NCBI RefSeq assembly: GCF_004345705.1 | Contig: NZ_SLWV01000007.1 | Location: forward strand, 73,696 to 137,695 | Direction of reading: 5' to 3' | DNA length: 64,000 nucleotides | Source of the DNA: Marinisporobacter balticus | Lineage (GTDB): Bacteria > Bacillota > Clostridia > Peptostreptococcales > Thermotaleaceae | Part shown: in pieces, positions 42,414-51,931 of the stretch | How the letters are laid out: each line of letters starts with the position of its first letter | Numbering within the stretch: position 1 is the first letter of the stretch | Position numbers and translations under genes: made by a program | Notes under the pieces: model-generated | Database searches by the model: none | Told to the model about the DNA's origin: nothing | The model's input: the letters and a program-made list of their open reading frames with translations, nothing else

Positions 42414-43742
42414 TTATGATACCATTTCTTCCATGATATCTTCCTCTTCACACTTTTTCTTATCCCACATACGGAAGAATGGATAGTACAGTGCTAATGA
42501 TATTATAAAGTTAATAATTTGCATAATTGATCCAGAAATCTTCCCTCCTGCTGCAAGATATCCACTTATTATAATAGGCGTTGTCCACGGCACTGCTATA
42601 CCACATGGCTTTTCAACAAAACCTATATGCATTGCAAAATATGTAGTTAAGGCTGTTATTACAGGGATAAAAATAAATGGTAGCATTAATATAGGATTCA
42701 TGACTATAGGTGAACCAAATATAATAGGTTCATTAATATTGAATATTGCTGACCCAAATGAAAGCTTGCCCAAACTCTTTAACTGCTTACTTTTTGCTCT
42801 AAATGTCAGCAATATAGTAAACGCTAGCGTTGCTCCTGCTCCTCCAAGGAAAACCCATAATAGAAAGAACTGATCGGTTGCAATGTTTGGCAGTATAGCA
42901 TTTGAATCAGCCATAAATATCATTCTATTTTGGTCCCTAAGGATTAACCAAATTGGGGACATTACTGCTGAAACAACTGCCCAGCCATGGATACCCATTG
43001 ACCAAAATAAGCCAACAATAAATACTGATATTATTATGCCACCAAGGCTTCCACCTAGCAGGCTTAATGGTACAGTAATTAATTTTGTTATTATATTGTG
43101 TATGTTTTCAAATGAAGTATGCTCAATTCCAATTCTTAATACCAGCATTAAAGATAATATAAATCCTGCAGGAATTAAGGCTGCAAATGACATAGAAACT
43201 GCTGGTGGAACTCCCTGTGGCATTTTTATTACAATATCCTTTTGAATAAACCTTCTGTATATTTCAGTTGATATGATTGCTATAATTATAGCAACGAAAA
43301 GTCCTTGGCTTCCCATATATTTTATTGGTATTCCATTCACCATGAATGTTTCAGTCATTTCCGTTGGTGTAAATGGTATTACTAGTGGCGTTACTAATAA
43401 AAATGAAGATAAGGAAATTGCGGCTGCGGATAATGGATCTACACTATATTTTTCTGCAAGACGATAAGCAATACCAAAGCTTGCAAATATGGACATGACA
43501 TCAAATGTTACGTTAACAGGATATAATATCTTACTCCTCCACATATCTCCAAAAATTCCTGTCATGAATTCCCTATAGCCTGGAATAGGAAAAGCACTAA
43601 TAAGTAAAAATAATGAACCAATTATCAATAATGGCATTGCTAAAGCAAGTCCATCTCTTACTGATTGAAGATGCTTTTGATTCGCAATCCTTCCAGCAAC
43701 AGGCATTACCTTTTCTTCAAGAAAATAGTTGACTTTATTCAT
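42414..43742 (-). CDS. PTS lactose/cellobiose-type IIC permease
   Basis: A 442-residue membrane protein with about ten helices. Family features include the N-terminal QKHLQSVRDGLALAMPLLIIG, the conserved SFGSAIFNINEPIIFGSPIV, and PWTTPIIISGYLA. It transports and phosphorylates a beta-linked disaccharide with the IIB and IIA proteins of the same operon. The ATG at 43742 has GAGGTG upstream and is 2 bp past the IIB stop; a GTG three codons earlier overlaps that site. Chitobiose is the likely sugar given ChbG and NagB, but this is inferred. Confidence 0.93.
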   Translation of the reverse strand: MNKVNYFLEEKVMPVAGRIANQKHLQSVRDGLALAMPLLIIGSLFLLISAFPIPGYREFMTGIFGDMWRSKILYPVNVTFDVMSIFASFGIAYRLAEKYSVDPLSAAAISLSSFLLVTPLVIPFTPTEMTETFMVNGIPIKYMGSQGLFVAIIIAIISTEIYRRFIQKDIVIKMPQGVPPAVSMSFAALIPAGFILSLMLVLRIGIEHTSFENIHNIITKLITVPLSLLGGSLGGIIISVFIVGLFWSMGIHGWAVVSAVMSPIWLILRDQNRMIFMADSNAILPNIATDQFFLLWVFLGGAGATLAFTILLTFRAKSKQLKSLGKLSFGSAIFNINEPIIFGSPIVMNPILMLPFIFIPVITALTTYFAMHIGFVEKPCGIAVPWTTPIIISGYLAAGGKISGSIMQIINFIISLALYYPFFRMWDKKKCEEEDIMEEMVS

Positions 43743-43744
43743 TA

Positions 43745-44056
43745 TTAACACCTCGACTTCTTTAAACGCAATGCAAATTCAATAACTTTTTTGCCATTCA
43801 TCATTCCATAATCAGTGGGACTAATCATTTCAACTGGAATTCCATAAGCCTCCCCTAGCTTTTTGAGTTCTGCAAGCTTAAATCTTATTTGTGGTCCTAC
43901 TAGAAGTACATCTGCACTCTTGATGTCTTGTTGAACCGAACTCATAGCTACAGCCCATATTTTTGCGTCCATTCCCATCTCCTTTGCCTCTTTTTTCATC
44001 TTTTGTACCAAAAGACTTGTTGACATTCCTGCAGAACAGCATAATAAAATGTTCAT
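43745..44056 (-). CDS. PTS lactose/cellobiose-type IIB component
   Basis: A 103-residue IIB. The phosphocysteine loop LLCCSAGMSTSLLV is at the N-terminus (Cys8 probable active residue), and VLLVGPQIRFKLAEL follows. It passes phosphate from IIA to the sugar at IIC. The ATG at 44056 is chosen because AAGGAGGGCG lies in front. A frame extending to 44104 would begin inside the sigma-54 promoter and is not credible. It is the first gene of the operon. Confidence 0.93.
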   Translation of the reverse strand: MNILLCCSAGMSTSLLVQKMKKEAKEMGMDAKIWAVAMSSVQQDIKSADVLLVGPQIRFKLAELKKLGEAYGIPVEMISPTDYGMMNGKKVIEFALRLKKSRC

Positions 44057-44095
44057 AAAAACGCCCTCCTTTTTTATATACTTGCTTATCTTTGA

Positions 44096-44112
44096 TGCAA
44101 TCATCGTGCCAA
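44096..44112 (-). promoter_or_regulatory. Sigma-54 promoter of the chitobiose/cellobiose PTS operon
   Basis: Minus-strand TTGGCACGATGATTGCA is a near-perfect -24/-12 element (TTGGCACG-N4-TTGCA). It lies 40 bp before the IIB start and downstream of a gene for a sigma-54 activator, which fits LevR-type control. Confidence 0.9.
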
Positions 44113-44243
44113 AACACTATTTATTTCCCTACACACTACAAACTCTTTGATATACCTATACTCATTCGTTTTAAGTATTTAATTTTTTATATAGTGTTTC
44201 ATTTTTCAAACAATTATTTCAGTATTTAAAACAAACTTAAAAT

Positions 44244-44271
44244 AAGCAAAACACTAAACTTTTAGTGTTTT
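44244..44271 (-). terminator. levR-end hairpin with ACACTA/TAGTGT motifs, possible activator site
   Basis: AAAACACTAAA and its reverse complement form a near-perfect hairpin at 44248-44271, extended by AAGC at 44244. It sits just after the activator gene stop. The motif recurs at 44114-44119, 44133-44138 and 44193-44198, so this may also be an upstream activating sequence about 165-185 bp before the sigma-54 start site. Confidence 0.5.
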
Positions 44272-44273
44272 GC

Positions 44274-46946
44274 TTACTGTTTTTCACAATCGAAAAAATT
44301 CATTATATAACAAACTTCATCTGCATATATTTTCATTTTGTATTTTTTTTCAATAGTTTTTAGCGATCCCCTAATTAAAAAAAATAACTCCTTTTTATCA
44401 GATATATATTTATCCTTTTCCTTATATTCTACCCGAAGCTCATTTGAAAGGAGTCTATCCACCATACAGCTTATATGTAAGATAATTCCTATGAGATTTC
44501 CTGAATCCAAATTAATTCTAAGCTTTTTCTCTATCGTTGCTATACACTTTTTTATATCAAAAATAAGTTCTTGACTATCCACATTTTTAATATGATACTT
44601 AAGATTGTCACCTAGTTTCAGATATGTTACTTCAATATCTACTAAATACTGTATATCATCTATTGCTCTTAAATTTAAAACATCACTTAAATTAAATTGT
44701 GGTATCTTACTTCTAATATTAAAAGGACTTACGATACATACAACCTTTTTCATTTCACTTATTTTTCTAATTCTTTTTTCTATATCTACTTTCCCAACTA
44801 TATTTAAAGGTATAATCTCCACAAGTTCCTTGTCTATACGCACGTGATGATCTAACAGACTTTTAATTGCCACTGCACTTCCCTCTCCAGTTAAACAAGC
44901 CGTAACAATAGCTAGCATCTGTTTTTTCCTTGCAAACCGTGACTTTTCTGTATTTGTATCAAAATGAGTTATTTTCATAATATCATCGTATATTTCATCA
45001 AGGGTATATCCAAGCATAGCCTTTCTCGCTGCTTCAATGACAAAAGGTGTGCAGACAAAATCAACTGTCTTTACTGGAATGCCTATTTCTTTTTCAATCA
45101 CCTCTCCAAAGGTAAGAAGAGAACCCATATCTACCAAAAATATATATCCCTTTTTCCTGTCCGACTGCTTTATATGTTCCCTTACTTTACTCAATATGCT
45201 CTGGGGTGCTAAATCCAGTGAAGCATTTATAGCCACAGCATATTCCACACCCAACAGCTTATTTGCAACATCAACCATAGATGTAGCTACACTGTCCCCA
45301 TGGGCAATTACAATAACCCCTACTGTATCATTTTTCATATTGCTTTCTTCCTCATCTAAAACAAAAAACATAGTCAAGAATCCTGCTTCATCTATGGGTA
45401 ATACTAACTCAGTTTTGCGTTCAATAATATTCGTGCACGCCAATGCTACATTAAACGCTTCCTTATATTTTATCCTTACTTTGTTTAAATGTGGATTTAT
45501 TATCCTCCTGCCCATTTTTATTCTCTTAACTGTGTTGCTCACATGCAGAGCCATTCCGAGATAAACCTTCTGACTAAAGATTCTATTAAGCTTTGTTTCA
45601 CTATATTTTAAAACTTCATCCACAAGTTTTACAATATCTGGATCAATTATGTTATTATATTTATTGCCGCTCTCGTCCACACCATTAAGGTATCGGGTAA
45701 AATAACTTCTTATATCCTTTTCCATTGTCTTTTCTATTTCTTCATCACTCACTCCATTTTCAATCAAGTCATTTACCTTGTTCTCTATCATTTCATATAT
45801 ATTATCAGCTCCATCTTCTACTTCCACATCTTCCTTTTTAGTATTTGGACAAAATATAATATAGTTATTGTTAATACCTATTAAGCTGGCCCATTTTTCC
45901 CTATGCTCCCTGGCATTTAACAACGCCTCTCTAACATGCTCTGGTAAATCACAATTTTTTACTGCCATATTATCCCTTCTATGGCATATGAAATCAGCGT
46001 AGACCTTTGCACACGCCAGCTTTATATCTGATTCTAACTGTCCAATATTGTTGGTACAGTTATAGCTTAAAAAAGACCTTACTGCATTTGATGACACACT
46101 AATTTTTTTTTTCAGAAGAATAGATTGCCTTTTAAAAAAGTTTTTTATCAACTCAAACCTTTCCTCTGCACTTCTTTCACTAAGGGCTGGTATTCTTATA
46201 ATCATAGGTATTCTTCTCGTAAATGTTCTAAGCAGGCTCGATTCTGGATTTTCGGTTGTTGCTGAAATTATAAGCACATTGGCTTTTCTCTCCATTTCAG
46301 TTTCCCCAAGTCTTCTAAAAATCCCCTTATCCATAAAGGTAAAAAACATTTCCTGTCCCTCTACGGGTAAGCGATGTACCTCATCTAAAAAAAGTATCCC
46401 TCCATTTGCCTTTTCAATGAGCCCTATTCTGTCAAAATCTGCCCCAGTATAGGCACCTTTTTTAACACCAAAGAGCTGACTTGTCAGCAATTGAGGATTA
46501 TTGGAATAATCGGCGCAGTTAAATGTAATAAATGGCGCATCCTCCTCTATTTTCTTCATTTCTATTGCATACATGTGCATCATCCCTGCAAACATGGTCT
46601 TTCCAACACCCGTTTTACCAAGTATCAGGGAATGCATTCCCTTTGGAGGATATAGTAAAGCAGCCTTTGCTTGCTCAACTGCAGTAGAAAGGCTCCTATT
46701 GTCCTTAACAAACTTGTCTAAGTATGTTTTCTTTTCCCCAGTAAGTATTTGTTCATTTTCAAAGGGCAAATACAAAACAGGTCTTGTATCAGTTTTTCTA
46801 ACCAATTCAGCCTTCCAAAGTTTATTTAAATCACTACTCACATTTGCCCTATTTAAGTTTAAAGATTCTGCTAATTCAATAGTAGATACCGCACCCTTCT
46901 GTGCCATTTTTTTTAACTTTTCATAAACTATGTCTACTCTTTTCAT
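44274..46946 (-). CDS. LevR-type sigma-54 activator with PTS regulatory domains
   Basis: An 890-residue transcription activator. An N-terminal HTH (residues 1-65) is followed by a sigma-54 AAA+ domain with Walker A GKTGVGKT (110-117), the sigma-54 contact loop GAYTGAD near 160, and Walker B GGILFLDEVH. Then come a PRD near 430-540, an EIIA-man-like part (VIVIAHGDSVATS), an EIIB-like part and a C-terminal PRD. Phosphorylation by HPr and the cognate EIIB would gate activity. It lies next to a sigma-54 promoter for the PTS genes. The ATG at 46946 has GGGGAG in front; a frame to 47075 adds no known sequence. Confidence 0.92.
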   Translation of the reverse strand: MKRVDIVYEKLKKMAQKGAVSTIELAESLNLNRANVSSDLNKLWKAELVRKTDTRPVLYLPFENEQILTGEKKTYLDKFVKDNRSLSTAVEQAKAALLYPPKGMHSLILGKTGVGKTMFAGMMHMYAIEMKKIEEDAPFITFNCADYSNNPQLLTSQLFGVKKGAYTGADFDRIGLIEKANGGILFLDEVHRLPVEGQEMFFTFMDKGIFRRLGETEMERKANVLIISATTENPESSLLRTFTRRIPMIIRIPALSERSAEERFELIKNFFKRQSILLKKKISVSSNAVRSFLSYNCTNNIGQLESDIKLACAKVYADFICHRRDNMAVKNCDLPEHVREALLNAREHREKWASLIGINNNYIIFCPNTKKEDVEVEDGADNIYEMIENKVNDLIENGVSDEEIEKTMEKDIRSYFTRYLNGVDESGNKYNNIIDPDIVKLVDEVLKYSETKLNRIFSQKVYLGMALHVSNTVKRIKMGRRIINPHLNKVRIKYKEAFNVALACTNIIERKTELVLPIDEAGFLTMFFVLDEEESNMKNDTVGVIVIAHGDSVATSMVDVANKLLGVEYAVAINASLDLAPQSILSKVREHIKQSDRKKGYIFLVDMGSLLTFGEVIEKEIGIPVKTVDFVCTPFVIEAARKAMLGYTLDEIYDDIMKITHFDTNTEKSRFARKKQMLAIVTACLTGEGSAVAIKSLLDHHVRIDKELVEIIPLNIVGKVDIEKRIRKISEMKKVVCIVSPFNIRSKIPQFNLSDVLNLRAIDDIQYLVDIEVTYLKLGDNLKYHIKNVDSQELIFDIKKCIATIEKKLRINLDSGNLIGIILHISCMVDRLLSNELRVEYKEKDKYISDKKELFFLIRGSLKTIEKKYKMKIYADEVCYIMNFFDCEKQ

Positions 46947-47085
46947 CAATCCTACTCCCCAGCATGTAATAAACACTAAAACATTATTAATTTTACATTC
47001 TATATCATCATCCATATTCCTCTTTGGTATGTTAAAATAAATAATAAATAATTTTATAAAAAAGAGCCTATCCATACGACTGTAA

Positions 47086-48861
47086 TCACCTATAATTTTG
47101 TATCACAACCTGCAAAGTACTAGTCCCCCTATATTCATTTATGGAAGGTAAATAGGTTATATCAATCTCTATATTATTCGTTTGTCCTCCAAAAGCACGA
47201 TCCAATTCCGATTGTCCAAACTTCTCTGCAAGATACCCCTGAAACGCATCCACATCTCCAAAGTGAATCCCTGTTAAAACCCTTCCATTTTTACTTACTA
47301 AAGCTATTTTCATCACTTTATAATCTTTTCCTAGAATATCAATTTTCTTAATACTTATACCTTTCTCTGCAAATAATGGCTTACGGTTTCCTTTTCCAAA
47401 AGGTTCTAATAGCTTTAGTTGTTCTGGTAAATCATTTGATAGTTTATCAAGTGGAACATGGGCGTCTATATAGACCTTTGGCATAAGGTCATCTTCTGTT
47501 AAGGTTGTTCTCTCATTTAATTGATTTCTTAGCTTATCTATATTTGAAAATTCTAAAGAAAGTCCTGCTGCCATAGGGTGTCCACCAAACTTACATAATA
47601 GATTTTTACATTTTGATAGTTCTTCAAACATATTATATTCTTCTATAGATCTTGCGGATCCCTTAGCGATTCCATCTTCTTTTGAATGGGTTAAAACAAT
47701 GGAAGGTTTATTGTATTTATCTTTTACTCTACCTGCTATAATCCCTGCTATACTCTCATGAATACTTGACTCATAAACCACCAATACTTTGTCATCTATC
47801 AATTCACTTGATTCTATTTTTTCAACAACACTTTCAAGTCCTGATATGGTCATGGCTTTTCTTTCTTCGTTTAAAGTATGTAGCTTATTTGCATTTTCCT
47901 CTGCTTTTACAGGATCTTTTGTTAAAAACAGTTCTACTGCAATATCAGCACTTTCTAATCTTCCAGAAGCATTGATACATGGGCCTAATACAAATCCTAA
48001 CGCGTAGGTATTCACTACTTTTTCTTCAATTCCTGTCTCCTTAATAAGCGCTTTTAATCCTAAGTTTTCCGTTTTATGAATTCTTTTTAAGCCTTCTCTT
48101 ACAATCACTCTATTTTCATCGATTAAATCAACCACATCACAAACTGTCGCCATGGCAACAAACTCTAGCAGTTCATAAGATGCTTCTATTTTAATATTCA
48201 TCTCTTCATATAACACCTGAATAAACTTAAAAGCAACGCCAGCACCACAAAGTTCTTTAAACGGATATGCACAGTCTAATCTTTTTGGATTGATGACTGC
48301 ATCCCCTTGTGGTAAAAAATATTCTTTTTCCCCCTTTTTATTTTGCACATATGGAATATCGTGATGGTCTGTTACAATCACTTTCAGTCCTAATTCTTTT
48401 GCAAATTTTATAGGTTCTATTGCAGATATGCCATTATCACAGGTAATCATCAATTCAATACCATCTTCTTTTGCTTCTTCCATAATTCGATCATTAATCC
48501 CATATCCATCATGAATTCTATGCGGAATAACATAATCTACATCTGCCCCACACCTTTTAAGTCCATTATAAAGGGTTAAAATAGAGGATGTTCCATCTTG
48601 ATCGTAATCTCCACAAATCCGTATTTTTAATCCATTATGAATACTTTCCTTCATAATGTTTACCCCTAATTCCATATCTTTCATAAGTCTTGGATTATGG
48701 AGTTTATCTAGGTTAGGATTAATGAAGCTATCCATTAATTTAGGATCTCTTATATTTCTGTTTAATATGATTTTACAAATAAGTTCACTTACTTTAAAAT
48801 TATTGGCTAGTTTTTTATAATCCGCTTTAATATTTTTCAAAAGCCACTTTTCATTTGACAT
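47086..48861 (-). CDS. recJ: Single-stranded-DNA-specific exonuclease RecJ
   Basis: Degrades single-stranded DNA 5' to 3' in recombination and repair. The 591-residue protein carries the DHH phosphoesterase motifs CGDYDQDGTSS, ITCDNGIS and VTDHHD, then the DHHA1 region KFGGHPMAAGLSL near residue 430 and a C-terminal OB-like part. The length is close to other bacterial RecJ proteins. The ATG at 48861 is preferred to a TTG one codon before; GAGGAAGTG lies upstream at a longish distance. It has no functional tie to its sugar or acid-metabolism neighbours and is probably its own unit. Confidence 0.92.
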   Translation of the reverse strand: MSNEKWLLKNIKADYKKLANNFKVSELICKIILNRNIRDPKLMDSFINPNLDKLHNPRLMKDMELGVNIMKESIHNGLKIRICGDYDQDGTSSILTLYNGLKRCGADVDYVIPHRIHDGYGINDRIMEEAKEDGIELMITCDNGISAIEPIKFAKELGLKVIVTDHHDIPYVQNKKGEKEYFLPQGDAVINPKRLDCAYPFKELCGAGVAFKFIQVLYEEMNIKIEASYELLEFVAMATVCDVVDLIDENRVIVREGLKRIHKTENLGLKALIKETGIEEKVVNTYALGFVLGPCINASGRLESADIAVELFLTKDPVKAEENANKLHTLNEERKAMTISGLESVVEKIESSELIDDKVLVVYESSIHESIAGIIAGRVKDKYNKPSIVLTHSKEDGIAKGSARSIEEYNMFEELSKCKNLLCKFGGHPMAAGLSLEFSNIDKLRNQLNERTTLTEDDLMPKVYIDAHVPLDKLSNDLPEQLKLLEPFGKGNRKPLFAEKGISIKKIDILGKDYKVMKIALVSKNGRVLTGIHFGDVDAFQGYLAEKFGQSELDRAFGGQTNNIEIDITYLPSINEYRGTSTLQVVIQNYR

Positions 48862-49067
48862 CAAAACAATTCACTTCCTCTTTATGATATAAAAAATCGG
48901 CATACAGCTATGTGATATGCTCATTTCTTCAACAAAATTTCCAAATATTTTTTTGAAATTTTCATTGGTCAAATCTCTAAAAAATATTTGCTGCAATTAT
49001 GCTTATAAAATTTCCTTTATCTCTATTCTAACATTTTCACATCCACTTCGTATAATTTTTTATAATA

Positions 49068-49099
49068 AAAAGGAGCCTATCAAATAGACTCCTTTTTTT
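49068..49099 (-). terminator. Terminator of the ato operon
   Basis: On the minus strand AAAGGAGTCTAT pairs with ATAGGCTCCTTT around a short loop, followed by T-rich sequence. It lies just past the AtoA stop. Confidence 0.8.
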
Positions 49100-49109
49100 A
49101 TGATCCAAT

Positions 49110-49760
49110 CTAAATTTCCATTTCTTTTAAGTCCTCTGCCACAACAAATACTGCCTCTGTAGCATTCTTTACATCTTCTACTGTGTATTCTGGGTTTAAT
49201 TCAGTAAGGACAATGCCTTTATCTGTTACTTGCATTACACCCATTTCTGTAATAATCATATTGACTTGACCTGCTGCAGTAAGGGGTAGATTACAAACCT
49301 TTAAGATCTTCGGCTTACCTTTTTGTGTATGGGTCATAGAGATAATTACTTTTTTTGCGCCCACTACTAAGTCCATAGCGCCTCCCATACCTGGTACCAT
49401 CTTTCCTGGAACCATCCAGTTTGCAAGGTTTCCTTTTTCATCTACTTGAAGGGCTCCAAGTACGGTTGCATCCACATGTCCGCCTCTTATAATACCAAAA
49501 GAAACAGAACTATCAAAGAAAGCTGCACCAGGTACCACTGTTACAGGCTGACCTCCTGCATTGACTAAATCTTTATCTTCTTGTCCTTCCTCCGGTGCTT
49601 GGCCTAATCCCACAAATCCATTTTCTGATTGGAAAGTTACGTCCATACCTTCAGGAATATAGTTTGCTACCATTGTAGGAAGTCCAATCCCTAGGTTTAC
49701 AACATCTCCATCTTTTAATTCCTTTGCAACACGTTTTGCAATAATCTCTTTTACGTTCAT
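49110..49760 (-). CDS. atoA: 3-oxoacid/butyrate-acetoacetate CoA-transferase subunit B
   Basis: The catalytic beta subunit of a family I CoA-transferase that moves CoA between acetyl- or butyryl-CoA and acetoacetate or other short acids. The 216-residue protein has GIGLPTMVANYIP, the active-site glutamate in SENGFVGLG (Glu46), and KMVPGMGGAMDLV. The ATG at 49760 lies 3 bp after the alpha subunit. The specific acids are not decidable from sequence; AtoE next to it points to short-chain fatty acids or acetoacetate. Confidence 0.92.
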   Translation of the reverse strand: MNVKEIIAKRVAKELKDGDVVNLGIGLPTMVANYIPEGMDVTFQSENGFVGLGQAPEEGQEDKDLVNAGGQPVTVVPGAAFFDSSVSFGIIRGGHVDATVLGALQVDEKGNLANWMVPGKMVPGMGGAMDLVVGAKKVIISMTHTQKGKPKILKVCNLPLTAAGQVNMIITEMGVMQVTDKGIVLTELNPEYTVEDVKNATEAVFVVAEDLKEMEI

Positions 49761-49763
49761 TTC

Positions 49764-50414
49764 TTACACCTCCACTATATAGTCTACAAAAAGTCCTGGT
49801 GTCATTACATCATTTGAGTCAATTTCTCCAACTTCAACAATTTTTTCTGCCCCTGCAATTACTAGCTCCGCAGCAGTAGCCATGAGTGGATTAAAGTTTT
49901 TCGTTGCTTTATTGTAATAAAGATTTCCTTTTTTATCCCCAATAGATGCACCCACTAAAGCAATATCTGCCTTAAGTGGCTTTTCTAGAATATACACTTT
50001 TCCATCTACTGTAATTTTTTCTTTTCCTTCTTCTACAATCGTTCCAACACCTGTTGGTGTTAAAATTCCACCAAGCCCATTTCCACCTGCACGAATTCTT
50101 TCAGCAAGGGTTCCTTGTGGTACTAATTCTGTTTCTAATTCTCCTGAATTCATTTGGCTTCCTACTTCAGGGTTTAGTCCTACATGAGAAGCAATTAGTT
50201 TTTTCACTTGCTTATTGCAAACAAGTTTGCCAATCCCTTTATTCGGCCATCCCCCATCATTTCCTATGATGGTTAAATCTTTTACACCTTTTTTTACCAA
50301 TGCATCCATGAATTTTTCTGGTGTACCCGCAGCCATAAACCCACCGATCATGATGGTCATGCCATCTTTTATATGATGCATCGCTTCTTCAATTGTTACT
50401 ACCTTATTTCTCAA
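49764..50414 (-). CDS. atoD: 3-oxoacid/butyrate-acetoacetate CoA-transferase subunit A
   Basis: The alpha subunit, 216 residues, with the conserved GMTIMIGGFMAAGTPEKFMD near the start and LTIIGNDGGW. It pairs with the AtoA-type subunit encoded 3 bp downstream. The start is TTG at 50414, eight bases after GGAGG; an in-frame ATG at 50429 overlaps that site and cannot be the start. It lies 113 bp after atoE, with no obvious promoter between. Confidence 0.92.
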   Translation of the reverse strand: MRNKVVTIEEAMHHIKDGMTIMIGGFMAAGTPEKFMDALVKKGVKDLTIIGNDGGWPNKGIGKLVCNKQVKKLIASHVGLNPEVGSQMNSGELETELVPQGTLAERIRAGGNGLGGILTPTGVGTIVEEGKEKITVDGKVYILEKPLKADIALVGASIGDKKGNLYYNKATKNFNPLMATAAELVIAGAEKIVEVGEIDSNDVMTPGLFVDYIVEV

Positions 50415-50527
50415 AACAAACACCTCCATATTTTCAAAACTTTATGTGTATAAACGCCTATTGTCTAAGGAGTAAGACAAAAGAACTGATTTTTTCTTAT
50501 CCCTAAAGAACTTTCATAGATCCCTTT

Positions 50528-51874
50528 TTATAAAAACATTAAACCTAATGAAATGATCACACCTGTATATAATAAGTCTATAATACAAAATCCCATAATA
50601 TCTCTTGCACCAAGCCCAGCAATCCCTAATGCTGGTAATGCCCAGAATGGTTGAATCATGTTTGTCCAAGCATCTCCCCACGCAATCGCCATACCTGTTT
50701 TTGCTGCAGGAACACCTAAAGCAGCACCTGCTGGCATCATGATTGGTGCTTGAACAGCCCATTGTCCACCACCTGACGGTACAAAGAAGTTAACAATCCC
50801 TGCACTTAAGAATGTGAATAGTGGAAAAGTTGTTGCGGTTGAAATATCTACAAACCAATTAGATATTACACCTGCGAAAGAAACCCCTTCTGCATTTAAA
50901 CCAATCATCATTCCCATAATACCTGCATAGAATGGAAATTGTAGAATGATTCCTGCTGTTCCTTTTGCTGCACCATTAATCGCATCAAGGAATCTTCTAG
51001 GTGTACCATGTAAAATAATCCCTGCAAATAAGAACATAAAGTTAACAATATCTAGATTTAACTTAAATCCATTTTCTTTAAAATAGTAGAAAACAACTGT
51101 TAATCCCATTAAACCAATAATGATTGAAAGAATTGGACTATTTTCCATTCTATCTGCTGGTGTTCGGTTTACAACTTTTGTAGCTGCTTCTTCATCTTCT
51201 AATAATCTTGGATCTACTGCTATTACTTCATCTGCTTTTGGATGCATCGCTTTATTTAAAAATGGCATTGTGATTAATATGATTGTACATACAATTAAGT
51301 TAAAAGATGAGAAAATCGTTGCACTTGTAGATATCGCTTCTGTTACAGCACCATCTGTTGCTTTTGTTAATCCCTCTCCTGCTGTAGCTAATTTTAGTGG
51401 AATAGATCCTGAAATCCCTGCGTGCCATACTACGAATCCTGAATAAGCTGAAGCAATTAAAAGTCTGTAGTCTACCCCTTTTACTTCTTTTGCTAAAGCT
51501 CTTGCATAAAGCGCACCAATTACTAATCCAAACCCCCAGTTAATCCAACATGCAATCGTTGAAATAAAAGTAACTGCTACGATTGCTTGTGTGGGTGTTT
51601 TGGCAATTTTTGCTAAATTGTTAAGGCCTTTTTTAATAATCGGTGCATTGGCCAATGTATGCCCTGTAACAAGTACTAGCGCCATTTGCATAGAGAATGC
51701 TAGTAATGACCAAAATCCGCTATTCCAATGCTTTGTCATTGGCACAAACCCTTGTCCAGTTGTAACCATTCCTAATCCAAGAACCGCTATTGTTAAAATA
51801 ACTGCAAACAAAAACGGATCTGGTAAATACTTTTGAACAAGATTTACGCATAACTTTGTTATCCGTTTAAACAT
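50528..51874 (-). CDS. atoE: Short-chain fatty acid transporter, AtoE family
   Basis: A 448-residue permease with about twelve helices. AtoE features include KYLPDPFLFAVILTIAVL near the start, HWNSGFWSLLAFSMQM, WINWGFGLVIGALYAR and VPSGGGQWAVQAPIMMPAG. The family moves short-chain fatty acids or acetoacetate; direction is not known here. The ATG at 51874 follows AAGGAGGCGG; a longer frame to 51919 has no site. It is the first gene of the atoE-D-A unit, and an inverted repeat lies just upstream. Confidence 0.9.
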   Translation of the reverse strand: MFKRITKLCVNLVQKYLPDPFLFAVILTIAVLGLGMVTTGQGFVPMTKHWNSGFWSLLAFSMQMALVLVTGHTLANAPIIKKGLNNLAKIAKTPTQAIVAVTFISTIACWINWGFGLVIGALYARALAKEVKGVDYRLLIASAYSGFVVWHAGISGSIPLKLATAGEGLTKATDGAVTEAISTSATIFSSFNLIVCTIILITMPFLNKAMHPKADEVIAVDPRLLEDEEAATKVVNRTPADRMENSPILSIIIGLMGLTVVFYYFKENGFKLNLDIVNFMFLFAGIILHGTPRRFLDAINGAAKGTAGIILQFPFYAGIMGMMIGLNAEGVSFAGVISNWFVDISTATTFPLFTFLSAGIVNFFVPSGGGQWAVQAPIMMPAGAALGVPAAKTGMAIAWGDAWTNMIQPFWALPALGIAGLGARDIMGFCIIDLLYTGVIISLGLMFL

Positions 51875-51904
51875 TTCAAACCGCCTCCTTATAAAATATA
51901 TTTT

Positions 51905-51931
51905 ATATAATGTATACACAATACATTATAT
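51905..51931. promoter_or_regulatory. Inverted repeat upstream of atoE
   Basis: ATATAATGTAT (51905-51915) and ATACATTATAT (51921-51931) are perfect 11-bp arms around ACACA, about 30 bp before atoE. Likely operator; no regulator gene is adjacent. Confidence 0.45.

Noticed and set aside
44057..44104. N-terminal extension of the IIB component to 44104
   Set aside because: It would start inside the sigma-54 -24/-12 element; the ATG at 44056 has AAGGAGGG at the right distance and matches the family start.
46947..47075. 43-codon extension of the LevR-type activator
   Set aside because: The extension is unlike any known domain and has no ribosome site, whereas ATG 46946 follows GGGGAG.
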